A stretch of 64,000 nt of DNA from Enhygromyxa salina (GCF_000737335.2 NZ_JMCC02000080.1:6579-70578), one strand, 5' to 3'. Shown: positions 27,601 to 36,157, numbered from the stretch's first letter. Numbers and translations: made by a program. Notes: generated from the letters alone by a model not told the origin.

Positions 27601-30600
27601 CCTCGCTGCCCGCGTACCCGTGGCAGCGCCAGCGTCATCGGCTCCCCGATCCGGTGCCAGCCACCCGCACGCAGGGGCCGCCCGGCAAGATCTTGGTCGC
27701 GCCCGCGGGCTGGACCGGCCTCGTTCGGTTGGATCAGCCGCGACCCACCTGGGAAGCGAGGCCAGTCGACCGCAATCAGCTCGACGCCGGCGCCTTGATC
27801 GCGCTGCTGCTCGCGCTCGTCGACGCGCCGCTCGTCGACGCGCTGATGGCCGCGAGCACCCACAACGCCGACCGCGTCCACGTCACGCGCACGCGCGACG
27901 GCGTCGAGGTCTGGTCCGACGACGGCAAGGGTTGGCGCGAGCTGCTGAACGCGAACTTGGGCGCCCCCGCGGCCCCCGAATCGTGGTCGAGCGACGCGGC
28001 GTGGGAGCCGTTCCCGCGCGACCAACTCGAGGCCGAGCTCGCGGCGATCCAGCGCTCGCTCGGGGCCGACGTCGTGGTTATCGAGCGCGCGGGCGCGAGC
28101 TGGCGCCTGGGTCTGGACGGCGTCACCACCCTCCGCGCGTTCGAGCTGGCGCGCAGCCTGGGCTCGCTGATCCACGGTGGGCCGCGGGTCCTGGGTGGCT
28201 GGGGCCGACTGCAGGGCCGGGCGACGCCGAGCCGCGTCGGCGCGCTGGTGGTCACGCACACGCGGATCGCCATGTTCGATCCCGACGACCGCGAGCTGCT
28301 CGTGGTCGAGGCCACCCAGTGGGATCACGATGATCGGCCGCCGAGCTCGCGCGCCGCCACGCCACCCGAGCTGGCCACCCCCACGACCGCCCTGCTCGAA
28401 CAGCTCGAGCGCTTGTCGCAGTCCGAGCGCGAGCACGCGCTCGCCGACTGGATCGAAGCGCAGGCCAAGACCGCGCTGATGCTCGAGACCGAGCTGCCCC
28501 GCGACGAGGGCCTGTTCTCGCTTGGCATGGACTCGCTGCTGGCGATCTCGCTGCTGACCAGCCTGGGCAAGGCGCTGGCGGTGTCGCTGCCGAGCACGTT
28601 GGTGTTCGAGCACCCCAGCGTGTCGGCGCTCGCACGCGCGGCGCTGGGCTTCGTCGACTGGGGCACACCCTCCGCCATGGCCATGGTCGGGCCGCCGCAG
28701 CCCACGGCGCGCGGGCTCGTGGTCCGCGAGACCCAGATCGAGCCCCAGACCGAGCTCGGTCAGCCGATCCAAGCCGGCAAAGACCCGCGCCTCGACGAAC
28801 CAATCGCGATCGTTGGCGTCGCCTGCCGGCTGCCCGGCGCGGACTCGGTCGACGCGTTCTGGAACCTGCTCGAAGCTGGCGTTGACGCGATCACCCCGGT
28901 GCCGGCAGACCGCTGGGACGCGCAAGCCTGGACCGACGCCGACCCCGATCACCTCGGGCGCATGGTCTCGGCGGAGGGCGGCTTCCTCGGCGACCTCACC
29001 CACTTCGACCCAGCGTTCTTCGGGATCTCGGCCCGCGAGGCCGAGCGCATGGATCCACAGCAAAGGCTGTTGCTCGAGGTCGGTCACGAGGCCTTGGAGC
29101 AAGCCGGTTGGCCGGCTTCGAGCTTGCGCGGCACCCAGACCGGTGTGTTCGTCGGGATTGGCACCGAGGACTTCGCCCAGCTCAAATTTCACGGTGGGGC
29201 CGCCGAGGACATCGGCGCGTACGACTTCACCGGGACCGACACCTCGGTCGCCGCCGGTCGTCTGTCGCACACGTGGGGCCTCGAGGGCCCGTGCATGGCG
29301 ATCGACACGGCGTGCTCTTCATCGCTGGTCGCCCTGCACCTGGCCGCGCAGTCACTGCGGCTCGGCGAGTGTGATCGGGCGCTGGTCGCTGGCGTGAACG
29401 TGATCCTCGCCCCCGAGCTCGGCGTGTTCCTCAGCCGCGCCCGCGCGATGTCGCCAAGTGGTCGCTGCCGCACCTTCGACAGCGCCGCCGACGGCTACGT
29501 CCGCGGTGAGGGCTGCGTGGTCTTGGCGGTCCGTCGCCTGTCCGACGCCGAGCGTGCGGGGGATCGGATCCTCGCGTTGATCCGCGGCTCCGCGGTCCGC
29601 CACGACGGCCACGCCAGCGGCCTGACCGTTCCCAACCCGGCGTCGCAGACCGCGGTGATCCGAGCGGCGCTCGCGAGCGCGCGGGTCGAGCCTGGTGAAG
29701 TGTCGATGATCGAAGCCCACGGCACCGGCACGCCGCTGGGGGATCCGATCGAGGTCCGGGCGCTGACCGAGGTGTTTGGCGGCCGGGCCGAGCGGCTGTG
29801 GCTGGGTTCGCACAAGACCAACCTTGGCCACCTCGAGTCGGCCGCGGGGATCACCGGGGTGCTCAAGGTCGTGCTCGCGCTTCGCCACCGCGTGGTCCCG
29901 CCGCACCTCAACCTCGACACGCTCAACCCCAACATTGATCTGGGCCCGCTGCGGGCCGAGATCCCCACGCGCGCGGTCGCCTGGGACGCGCCCAAGGGCG
30001 GGCGACGGCTCGCGGGGGTCAGCTCGTTCGGGTTTGGCGGGACCAACGTCCACATCGTGCTCGAGCAAGCGCCCACCCCGGCAACGCTGGCGCCGCGCGT
30101 AGCAAGCAGGCCAGCCGATGCCGACGAGGCGCTGTACTTGCTGCCGCTGTCTGGGCGCTCGTTGGCCGCAGTCACGGCGCGAGCCCAGGCGATCGCCTCG
30201 CGCTTGCAGCCAGACACGACCGCGCGTGAACTCGACGACATCGCGCGCACGCTGGGTGCCCATCGAGATCATCACCCGCTGCGGATCGCCGCGCTTGGCG
30301 GGCGTGACGAGCTGCCCGGGCTGCTGCGTCAAGCCGAGCCCACCAAGGTCGGCCGGCACGCGCGCTTGATCTTCGTGTTCTCGGGTCAGGGCTCGCACAC
30401 GCTGGGCATGGCCCAAGAGCTCTACGCCCACGAGCCAGTGTTTCGCGCCGCGATCGACAGCATCGCCGCGGCCTTCGAGCCCACGCTGGGGTGGTCGGTG
30501 AGCGCCAAGCTCGTCGCTTCGGACCCGGCGCAGACCGAGGCGCACGCCCGCAACCTCGAACGCGCCGAGTTCGTCCAGCCGCTGCTGTGCGCGATCCAGA

Positions 30601-33600
30601 TCGCGCTCGCCCAGCTGCTCGAGAGCTGGGGGCTGCGGCCCGATGGCGTCGTCGGCCACTCGATGGGCGAGATCGCGGCGGCCGTGATCTCCGGGGCGCT
30701 CGAGCCCGCCGATGCAGGTCGGGTGATCGAGAGCCGCAGCCGGCTGGTGACCGAGCGTGCGCCGGCCGGCGGCATGGCGGTCGTCGAGCTGTCGCGGGCC
30801 GAAGCCGAGGCCGAGATCGGCGACGAGCTTTGCGTCGCCGCGGTCAACGGTCCGCAGACGGTGCTGCTCGCCGGGGCGCCCGAAGCCCTGGATCGATTCG
30901 GTGTCGAGCTGCAGGCCCGCGGGCGGTTCTTTCGCCGGGTTGCGATCGGCTACGCCTCGCACAGCCCCGGCATGGACGCCCTGATCGAGCCGCTGCAGGC
31001 CGCGCTGCAAGGCCTGCGCCCGGGCCCGGCGACCACCACCATGTACTCGACCGTCCGCGCCCGCGCCGTGACCGGCACCGAGCTCGACCCAACCTACTGG
31101 AGCGACAACCTGCGCTCCCCGGTGCGCTTCGACGAGGTCGTGCTCGAGCTGCTCTCGCGCGGGCCGGTCACCTTCGTCGAGATCGGCCCGCACCCGGTGT
31201 TGGGCTACGGGATCAAGCAGTGGTGCGAGGCCCACGAAGGTCGCAGCGTGTGCCTGCCCAGCTTGCGTCACGACGCCAGCGACCGCCGCAGCATGCTCGA
31301 GCTCGTTGGCCGCCTGTACGAGCGCGGCCACGACCCCGACTGGTCGGCCCTCAACCCGCACGGCAGCTTCATCGAGCTCCCCAGCTACCCGTGGGATCGC
31401 CAGCGCTACTGGCCGGCGATCGGGCCCGCGCGCAGCTCGAGCGACGGGCGGATCATCGCCGAGGCCGGCAACGAGGGCGTCCGGGTCTTGACCCTGCAGC
31501 TCACCGGCGAGGACTGGCTGGGTGATCACCGCGTTGGCGGTGTGATCGTGGTTCCAGGCGCGGCCTACCTGGTCTGGGCACGGCGAGCCGTCGCGGCGCG
31601 CGGCGAGGAGGTCGAGGTCCGCGGGCTGACGATCGAGGGCGCCCTGACCCTCGCCGAGCACGAGCAGGTCGAGGTCCAGACGGTCTGCCACATGGTCGAG
31701 CCCGGGGTCTGGGACGCGGAGGTGCTCTCGCTCGAGACGGCCGCGCGGCAAGAGGGTTCGAGCGCGGGGGGTTCATGGGTCCGCCACGCGCGGGCGCGCG
31801 TGATCGCGAAGCCGCCCGCGGCTGCAGAGGTGGGCGAGCCGATCGCCAAGCTCCGCCAACGCTGCACCGAAGTCCTCGCCGGGCAGGTGCTCTACGAGCG
31901 CATGGCCGCGGCGGGTCTGCGCTACGGCCCAGCGTTCCAGGGCCTCGTCGAGCTGCGCCTGAACCCGAGCGCCAGCGAGTCACTCGCCGAGCTGCAAACG
32001 ACCGAAGAGGTCGCGCGTGGCGACGCCCTGCACCCCGCGTGGGTCGACGCAGCCCAGCACGCCGTCGCGCCGCTGTTGGCCGCCGGACGCTGGCTGCCGG
32101 TTGGCGTCGAGTCGCTGGTGGTCCGCGCCGCGGTCCCCAAGCGCGCCCTCGTTCACGCCTCGCTGCGCGAACCCACGCAGGACGATCTCGGCGCCCGCGA
32201 AGCCGTGACGGATCTGCGCGTCCTCACCGAGGGCGGCGAGACGGTAGCGATCATGAGGGGTCTTCGCCTGCGTCGCGTCGACTCGCAGACCGCGACCCTC
32301 GATGATCTGCGCCTGTTCGAAGACACGTGGATCCCCGCGCCCGCGCCCGCGCCCGCCAGCGCGACGACGCCGCGTGGCGCGTGGCTGATCTGCGGCGGCG
32401 AAGACGAGCTCGCGCGCACGATCGCCAACGCCCTGCGCGAGCGCGGCGTGGATCAGGTCACCCGCGTCGACGCCTCCGCGACCCTCACCGCCGCAGCGCT
32501 CGAAGGCGCGACGTGGGTGCAGCTCGGCAGCCCCGCGCTGGAACAGCTCTGGCAGCCGCTCCACCGGATCGCGCTGGTCGACGCCGAACCGGCCGCGGTC
32601 GTGGTGGTGACCCGCGGCGCCTGGTCGCTGCCCGATCACCAAGGATCAGTCGACCCGAGCGCGCGCGCAGCCTGGGGCCTGGGCCGAACCTTGCGACACG
32701 AGCTCGCGGCGTGGGACCTGTCGCTGATCGATCTGGATCCAGACCCGCCGATCGCCTCGGTCGCCGCGATGATCGATCACCTGCTCGGCCCCGACGACGG
32801 CGAGCGCGAGCTCGCGCTTCGTGCAGGCCAGATCTGGGCCGCGCGTTGGCGCGGCGCCCCGATCCCCCCGGCGCCCCCGCAGCGGATCGCCGACGCCAAA
32901 GATCGCGCGTTTCGGCTGTGGTGCGCGCAGCCGGGCGACCTTGGCAGCTTGGCCCTGCGCGAGCTCGAGCGCGGCGAGCTTGGCCATGGCGAGGTCGAGG
33001 TTGCGATCGAGGCCGCCGGCGTCAGCTTCTCCGACGTGCTCAAGGCCCACGGCCTGTACCCCGGCGTCAACGGCCCGCCGCCGCTGGGCGTCGAGTGCAG
33101 CGGACGGATCGCGCGGCTCGGCCCCGGCGTTGACGCGTGGTCCGTTGGCGATCCTGTCGTCGCGATCCTGAACGGCGGAGGCTTCGGGACCCACGCGATC
33201 ACCCGCGCTTCGTTGCTCGCGCGCCGGCCCAAGCGGCTCTCGCCGGCCGCCGCCGCGACCCTCCCCGGCGTGTTCTTGACCGCGTTTCATGCCCTCGTGA
33301 ACCTCGCGCGGATCGGCCCCGAGGACCGCGTGTTGATCCACTCGGCCAGCGGCGGCGTCGGTCAAGCGGCGATCCAGATCGCCCTGGATGCTGGCGCCAC
33401 GGTCTACGGCACCGCCGGCACCGACGAGAAGCGGGCCTTGCTGCTCGAGCTTGGCTGCGAGCAAGCGTGGTCGTCTCGCTCGCACGCGTGGTTCCAGGGG
33501 CTGCGCGAGGCGACCGACGGCGAGGGCGTCGACGTCGTGCTCAACACCCTGCCCGGCGAAGACCTGCGGCTTGGCGTCGAGATCCTGCGCAGCGGCGGCC

Positions 33601-35165
33601 GGTTCCTCGAGATCGGGCGCACCGACATCTACGCCAACAAGCGGCTGGGCATGGAGGTGTTTCGCAAGAACGTCGCGTTCTTCGCCGTCGACATCGGCGA
33701 GCCGGCGCTGTTGGCTTCTAGGGCCCTGCGCGAGTCCCTGCGCGAGCTGGTCGCCCGGGTCGACGCGGGCCGCTATCAGCCGCTCCCGTTTCGCACCTGG
33801 CCGATCGAGCGCGGCGCCGAAGCCCTGCGCGAGATGGCCCGCGGTCGGCACACGGGCAAGCTGGTGCTGGAGCTACCCAACCCCGATCCGACCCCCGGTC
33901 AAACCACGGATCGGACCGACCGGATCATGCTGCCCGTCGCCGACTCCGTCGAGCTCAACCTGTTTGGCGGCACCTGGCTGATCACCGGAGGCACCGGTGC
34001 GCTCGGCCTGCGCTGCGCGCAGCTGCTCGTCAACGCCAACGCCAAGCGGCTGGTCCTCGTGGGTCGGCGCCCCCCGAGCGACGCTGCCCAAGCCCAGATC
34101 AACGCCATGCGAGCGCGCGGCGGCGAGGTCGAGTTCGCCGCCTGCGACGTCGCAGATCCAAGCGCCGTCGCTCAGCTCGTGGGCGCCCACGAACACGAGC
34201 TCGAGGGCATCATCCACTGCGCCGGGGTGCTCGACGACGCGCTGCTGCGTGACCTGGACGAGGCCCGCTTCGCCCGGGTGATCGCCGCCAAGGTCCACGG
34301 CGCCCAGCACCTGCACGAGCTCACCCGCGAGCTGCCGCTGATGCACTTCGTGATGTTCTCGTCGCTCTCGGGCGTGCTCGGATCACCTGGCCAGGGGGCC
34401 TACTCGCTCGCCAACGCCTACCTCGACGGACTCGCCGCCGCCCGCCATGCGCAGGGGCTGCCCGCCCTGTCGATCGCGTGGGGTGCATGGAAGGACATCG
34501 GCTTGGCCGCCGCCGACGAGCGCCGCGGGGCCCGGCTCGCGCGGCGTGGGCTGCCCTCGCTCTCACCCGACGCCGGGATCGATCTGCTCGGTCGGCTGCT
34601 GGCCAGCGCCGTCGCGCCGGTCCACGTGAGCGCGACACCCCTCGATTGGCCGGCGTACCGCAGCGCCCAGCCCGAGATGGGCCAGACCCCGCGCTTTGCC
34701 CTGCTCGAGCCCGGAGCCGCGGCCAAGCCCGCGCCCACGCTCAGCATCGAAGCGCTGTTCGCCGACGCGAAGGGACCCCGCGAGCGCCGGCGCAGCCTCG
34801 AGCGTTGGGTGCTCGATCGAGCCGCGAGCGTGCTCGGCGTCTCGGCGGCCCAGGTCAGCCACGATCAGCCGCTGGCCGAGCTCGGGCTCGACTCGCTGAT
34901 GAGCCTCGAGCTGCGCAACCAGCTGCAGACCCTCGTCGATGACAAGCTGCCGAGCACCTTGTTGTTCACCTTCCCCACGATCGTCGCGCTCGCCGGGCAC
35001 CTACTCGAGCTCGTGACGCCAGCGGCACCCGAGGCGCTCGCCCCCAACCCCGCCGCGCCTGCCCCCGCGCCGTCGCCCGCAACCGAGCCGATCGAAGTCG
35101 ACGACGCGAGCGACGACGAGATCATGGCCGCGCTGCTGCTCGAGCTCGCCGAACCCATGTCTTGA
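18699..35165 (+). CDS. Three-module type I polyketide synthase with split loading module (ACP-KS-AT-AT)
   Basis: A 5488-residue assembly-line enzyme. Loading/module 1: ACP (Ser44), KS (99-518, Cys269), AT (547-825, Ser636), second AT (965-1250, Ser1058), DH (1328-1574, His1345, Asp1502), KR (to about 2030, Ser1908, Tyr1921), ACP (Ser2071). Module 2: KS (Cys2301), AT (Ser2727), a cryptic stretch 2985-3220, ACP (Ser3279), no ketoreductase. Module 3: KS (Cys3539), AT (Ser3988), DH (His4277, Asp4450), ER (about 4735-5062, SASGGVG), KR (LDD 5178-5180, Tyr5235), ACP (Ser5399). Specificity motifs read YASH (first AT), IASH (second), YAFH (module 2, malonyl-like) and YASH (module 3, methylmalonyl-like). 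The myxobacterial arrangement ACP-KS-AT-AT is known for starter plus first extension. The end has no thioesterase, only an acidic helix (DDEIMAALLLELAE) like a docking segment, so the tetraketide is probably passed on in trans. The ATG at 18699 gives an N-terminus just before the ACP. Confidence 0.96.
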   Translation: MADSPVNRASSLREWILEQVAGLLEVRPERVLLDRRLRDQGLDSVLALALLTKLEAHVGRSLSTTTPWRYPTIDALVHYLEGGGPQATHPAELTASVNEPVAIVGLGCRFPGAASPEAFWRLLHDGVDAITEVPLERWDPARWYDSDPTAVGKSATRWGGYLDQVDRFDPGFFNISPRETREMDPQQRLFLEVAWEALENGGIVPRSLVHSSTAVFAGAMWNDWDRVVGDDPTRVEQHSATGHDPGIIAGRLSYLLGVRGPSLTVNTACSSSLVAVHLAVQSLQRGECTRALAGAVNLLLSPLSSVAMSKFGAMAPDGRCKAFDARANGYVRGEGVGVVLLEPLSLALERGAPIYALIRGSAINNDGYSNGLTAPSGDAQEAVISRAWAVAGLPPAEVDFVETHGPGTYLGDPIEAEAIGAVFSPGREAPLVIGSVKTNLGHLEAAAGMAGLIKTTLALHHGFIPPNLHFETPNPHIDFDRLQLRVPTQMLEWPERERPRLAGVSSFGFGGTNAHVALTSAPGALRSSSSVHMTQERAPLAPASCDLVFVFSGHGGQWLGMGQALLHREPDFRAAVEACDAALRPLIGWSALERLCGSEPGESPDVIQPLLFTIQVALARTLAAYGVRPDKVIGQSIGEVAAAHVAGHLSLEDAASVIAARARLAAAHLAGTGEVMVVRLPLEQLETLPAGLSIAGKIAPRRTLVTGSPSSLDAAAKLFEAQGVRCGRGRVGYASHSPLVEPILDELRAALADITPCAGAIPWWSTTLDGWASPQVAGADYWAKNLRLPFDLLNGVRELGRGRPAVFVEIGPHPVLGSAIRETLETIETIETIDGPVDALACTHREQDEYVDFHALLETLHERGLVQPPTPRGPTIVPVTATTPEGLQRAALDLHGYLARNPSVAMQDLAWTMLRHRPHHRYRAAWVVADRETLLRGLTQLDSSSSDSASGAPVVHRGNAREGGKVAFVFPGQGAQWVGMGRRLLASAPAFARALDACDAALLPETGWSVREVLLGVPGAPTLERIDVIQPTLWAMMVSLAGLWRSWGIEPDMVIGHSQGEIAAACIAGSLSLTDGAAVVARRSRLLLGIAGRGAMAAVGLGLEALIELLPDELSLAVVNDGESSVVAGDPAAVTAWVEQLRERDIFARKIDVDIASHSAQIDELRDALYEELDALTPVNAAVPMISTVFDREFDGEELDGSYWIENLRRPVRFDRALRRAINDGAQIFIEVSPHPLLTGVIERGLAELGDRGTVVGSLRREHDEVEALLESLAELFVAGVPFDTRTLLSPANIAPLPTSVFNRERFWPPPASSARSTGPRPSAAGGWVLELELDHHRQRWLADHRVHGEIAVPGIAMIMWMREVIASVPGSWEVKNAVLETPLILDGHARAVQVSAIREAEGYAVELFATKSLDDTWVRHAKARLQRSAEFPVGEMPTLDEAATEPAPYAKWAEAGNDYGPAFRGIERLLRDGDTIIADLALPDGVDQAGSERGVHPALLDAALQLLFVDAPMDGQANALFTADLRLFRTQAKRVRAVASRPRGPLSGDITLWDRSDGGLLAHIGDVSLLPVDRADLAASEPVGALQLSWRPEPLGMVSPSDRCVIVVDEITPLGEELSYLLHDAGSDVELVLREDLAPTLRAGERAHVIALWTTPEGPADQAAVTLTRAAVEVLRAVVDAGATSTWVTCGAQVFPGSPGHAGSPALAALWGLGRVLQREHPELSHRMIDLADEQAVALLSDALFVDDHEEQVAIVNGRRLVRRLVPAAPGAETSWAGGRVLITGGTGFVGRQLARYLIETAGAEQVILASRSDPSLAARDQLGDLGEAIRFARCDVTDRASLEALLATLPELTGVIHGAMALHDAPLATLTREQIDAVMAPKVTGAVLLHELCQAHAIERFVLLSSMASVLGNPGQGAYAAANAFLDTLAEQRHAAGLPGQSQSWGIWTNQSQRLTEHDRERFRRSGVRPLDANEGVQWFGAAWKMDAPHLVLVPVDWDQFSDSLSWTPPLLEDLVTKILPAPSAPRTTEVIANVAALERAVEAEVLEILGQERGLAHDVGFAEQGMDSLMAVTLRSRLEQRLHLQLSATIAFNYPTLPRLVRHLGELLGLTVEQQVARQIVASDHAAIAVIGMACRFPGADSAEDLWSMLLAGTDAVVPIPGERFDIEPWYDPDPDAPGRTYVREAGLIDEVDAFDLGYFRISPREALSMDPQQGLLLEVGVNALEDAGVTLSGLEDSSAGVFVGALNYDHGAKLLGRAEADWVDGFTASGTRSSVLSGRLSHFLGVHGPSLTVDTACSSSMTAIHLAVRSLRAGECDLAIAGGVNALLSPLTLVERSKNRMFSPTGRCRPFDAGADGIAIGEGCGMVVLKPLGEAMLAGDRIRAIIRGSALNHDGRTSGLTVPNGLAQRALLRSAITEAGVQPEEVGYVEAHGTGTSLGDPIELEALSKAMRLADDTPLWVGSLKANLGHLESASGVAGFIKTVLALEHRMIPPQIHFDRGNPMVPWDSSPLRVPQYATDFTSQFAGVSSFGFSGTNVHVILERGLSVEEHPPSPDPSLLLLSARDEHALEQLRERWSALLAGDHPPLADLCHTAARRRGNHPWRLAAAGDGATELGERLRAAPMVHAGRSTPSVVFVFAGQGGVYKGMGRQLLESSTEVRQILEDIDGLVLSLGGTSVLDALRDEDLDLTEIAQPAIFALQVGLVTWFASHGIRPDAVVGHSVGELAAAWACGALPLFEACHIVTMRAGVMANLRGSGAMLALAITPDEARALGVPNVSVAAINGPSSCVLAGPHAALEQLRAKFSSTGRFARWVTTDYAFHSPAVTAASVRLRKFAGNVETEPATLAFYSTVDGARRDEPLDLDYWVRNMCQPVRFAAAIEAIASEMDAVFVELGPHPALQIPIAQVLAARGTDHDAARSAIVSSLRRDGNARLELAEAAGRLHGLGVAVELDRLIPPANVTSLPAYPWQRQRHRLPDPVPATRTQGPPGKILVAPAGWTGLVRLDQPRPTWEARPVDRNQLDAGALIALLLALVDAPLVDALMAASTHNADRVHVTRTRDGVEVWSDDGKGWRELLNANLGAPAAPESWSSDAAWEPFPRDQLEAELAAIQRSLGADVVVIERAGASWRLGLDGVTTLRAFELARSLGSLIHGGPRVLGGWGRLQGRATPSRVGALVVTHTRIAMFDPDDRELLVVEATQWDHDDRPPSSRAATPPELATPTTALLEQLERLSQSEREHALADWIEAQAKTALMLETELPRDEGLFSLGMDSLLAISLLTSLGKALAVSLPSTLVFEHPSVSALARAALGFVDWGTPSAMAMVGPPQPTARGLVVRETQIEPQTELGQPIQAGKDPRLDEPIAIVGVACRLPGADSVDAFWNLLEAGVDAITPVPADRWDAQAWTDADPDHLGRMVSAEGGFLGDLTHFDPAFFGISAREAERMDPQQRLLLEVGHEALEQAGWPASSLRGTQTGVFVGIGTEDFAQLKFHGGAAEDIGAYDFTGTDTSVAAGRLSHTWGLEGPCMAIDTACSSSLVALHLAAQSLRLGECDRALVAGVNVILAPELGVFLSRARAMSPSGRCRTFDSAADGYVRGEGCVVLAVRRLSDAERAGDRILALIRGSAVRHDGHASGLTVPNPASQTAVIRAALASARVEPGEVSMIEAHGTGTPLGDPIEVRALTEVFGGRAERLWLGSHKTNLGHLESAAGITGVLKVVLALRHRVVPPHLNLDTLNPNIDLGPLRAEIPTRAVAWDAPKGGRRLAGVSSFGFGGTNVHIVLEQAPTPATLAPRVASRPADADEALYLLPLSGRSLAAVTARAQAIASRLQPDTTARELDDIARTLGAHRDHHPLRIAALGGRDELPGLLRQAEPTKVGRHARLIFVFSGQGSHTLGMAQELYAHEPVFRAAIDSIAAAFEPTLGWSVSAKLVASDPAQTEAHARNLERAEFVQPLLCAIQIALAQLLESWGLRPDGVVGHSMGEIAAAVISGALEPADAGRVIESRSRLVTERAPAGGMAVVELSRAEAEAEIGDELCVAAVNGPQTVLLAGAPEALDRFGVELQARGRFFRRVAIGYASHSPGMDALIEPLQAALQGLRPGPATTTMYSTVRARAVTGTELDPTYWSDNLRSPVRFDEVVLELLSRGPVTFVEIGPHPVLGYGIKQWCEAHEGRSVCLPSLRHDASDRRSMLELVGRLYERGHDPDWSALNPHGSFIELPSYPWDRQRYWPAIGPARSSSDGRIIAEAGNEGVRVLTLQLTGEDWLGDHRVGGVIVVPGAAYLVWARRAVAARGEEVEVRGLTIEGALTLAEHEQVEVQTVCHMVEPGVWDAEVLSLETAARQEGSSAGGSWVRHARARVIAKPPAAAEVGEPIAKLRQRCTEVLAGQVLYERMAAAGLRYGPAFQGLVELRLNPSASESLAELQTTEEVARGDALHPAWVDAAQHAVAPLLAAGRWLPVGVESLVVRAAVPKRALVHASLREPTQDDLGAREAVTDLRVLTEGGETVAIMRGLRLRRVDSQTATLDDLRLFEDTWIPAPAPAPASATTPRGAWLICGGEDELARTIANALRERGVDQVTRVDASATLTAAALEGATWVQLGSPALEQLWQPLHRIALVDAEPAAVVVVTRGAWSLPDHQGSVDPSARAAWGLGRTLRHELAAWDLSLIDLDPDPPIASVAAMIDHLLGPDDGERELALRAGQIWAARWRGAPIPPAPPQRIADAKDRAFRLWCAQPGDLGSLALRELERGELGHGEVEVAIEAAGVSFSDVLKAHGLYPGVNGPPPLGVECSGRIARLGPGVDAWSVGDPVVAILNGGGFGTHAITRASLLARRPKRLSPAAAATLPGVFLTAFHALVNLARIGPEDRVLIHSASGGVGQAAIQIALDAGATVYGTAGTDEKRALLLELGCEQAWSSRSHAWFQGLREATDGEGVDVVLNTLPGEDLRLGVEILRSGGRFLEIGRTDIYANKRLGMEVFRKNVAFFAVDIGEPALLASRALRESLRELVARVDAGRYQPLPFRTWPIERGAEALREMARGRHTGKLVLELPNPDPTPGQTTDRTDRIMLPVADSVELNLFGGTWLITGGTGALGLRCAQLLVNANAKRLVLVGRRPPSDAAQAQINAMRARGGEVEFAACDVADPSAVAQLVGAHEHELEGIIHCAGVLDDALLRDLDEARFARVIAAKVHGAQHLHELTRELPLMHFVMFSSLSGVLGSPGQGAYSLANAYLDGLAAARHAQGLPALSIAWGAWKDIGLAAADERRGARLARRGLPSLSPDAGIDLLGRLLASAVAPVHVSATPLDWPAYRSAQPEMGQTPRFALLEPGAAAKPAPTLSIEALFADAKGPRERRRSLERWVLDRAASVLGVSAAQVSHDQPLAELGLDSLMSLELRNQLQTLVDDKLPSTLLFTFPTIVALAGHLLELVTPAAPEALAPNPAAPAPAPSPATEPIEVDDASDDEIMAALLLELAEPMS

Positions 35166-35215
35166 GCGGGCGCGCGGCCGCACGAGTTGGGGGGCCGGGT
35201 CGTACTTTTTGGGTC

Positions 35216-35442
35216 TGCGGGGTTCGATGTGCTGATCGGGCAGCGCGCACGACCCGTGAGGGTCTCTCCGGGCACGGAGGGCTCAAGACGCTAATTTGCG
35301 TTGTCATGGATCGCTGTCGACGAGGTCGGGCTGTGGCTTCGGTCGGGCACTCGCAACGCCCTCTTATTGTGCCCGGAGAGACCCTCACGGGTCTTCTGTG
35401 CGCTTCTCGTCGTTCGAGACGGCGGCTACGCGCTCGGGATCG
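35216..35442 (+). repeat. Left 227-bp arm of an inverted repeat
   Basis: Pairs with 35931-36157 on the opposite strand, gap-free, with about seven mismatches (about 97% identity). The arm itself contains a perfect 25-bp inverted repeat at 35251-35275 and 35369-35393 (begins GACCCGTGAGGGTC). No transposase gene is associated. Confidence 0.95.
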
Positions 35443-35651
35443 AGGGACGTCTTGGGGTCCAACAATGCTGGTTGCGGTGGTTGCACTCGATGCTTGCGGT
35501 GGTCGTTCGAAGGCTTTCGAGTGGTCGCGCAGGTGCAGCGACAGCGCTCCCCGAGCACGACGTCGACCCGGCGCTGTCGCACGCGAGCATCCGAGCGGCG
35601 TGCAGCGGCGTGCAGCGGCGTGGCGTGCGTGGCGTCGCCACTCGTCGCATG

Positions 35652-35843
35652 GCGTCCCGTCGCGTCCCGTCGCGTCGCGTCCCGTCGCGTCCCGTCGCGT
35701 CGCGTCCCGTCCCGTCCCCCCGTCGCGTCGCGTCGCGTCCCGTCCCGTCGCGTCGCCTGGCGTCCCGTCCCGTCCCGTCCCGTCCCGTCCCGTCGCCTGG
35801 CGTCCCGTCCCGTCCCGTCCCGTCCCGTCCCGTCCCGTCGCCC
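35652..35843. repeat. Pentanucleotide (CGTCC/CGTCG) microsatellite in the spacer
   Basis: About 190 bp of nearly uninterrupted CGTCC and CGTCG units, in blocks of the same unit, with two CCTGG interruptions. The period of five breaks every reading frame, so it is not coding. It is preceded by short GCGGCGTGCA repeats from about 35597. Confidence 0.9.
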
Positions 35844-35930
35844 AAGAAGCCGCCGATGACAACCCGCTCGCAACCGGCAGGCGTGGACGACGGCCCGCTC
35901 GAGTGGAGCGGTGGTTGACCAAGAACTGCC

Positions 35931-36157
35931 CGATCCCGAGCGCGTAGCTGCCGTCTCGAACGACGAGAAGCGCACAGAAGACCCGTGAGGGTCCCTCCGG
36001 GCACAATAAGAGGGCGTTGCGAGTGCACCACCGAAGCCACAGCCCGACCTCGCCGACAGCGATCCATGACAACGCAAATTAGCGCCTTGAGCCCTCCGTG
36101 CCCGGAGGGACCCTCACGGGTCGTGCGCGCTGCCCGATCAGCACATCGAACCCCGCA
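35931..36157 (-). repeat. Right 227-bp arm of the inverted repeat
   Basis: Reverse complement of 35216-35442. Its own nested 25-bp inverted pair lies at 35980-36004 and 36098-36122, and differs from the left pair by the same base change in both halves, so each arm has kept its own internal symmetry. Confidence 0.95.
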
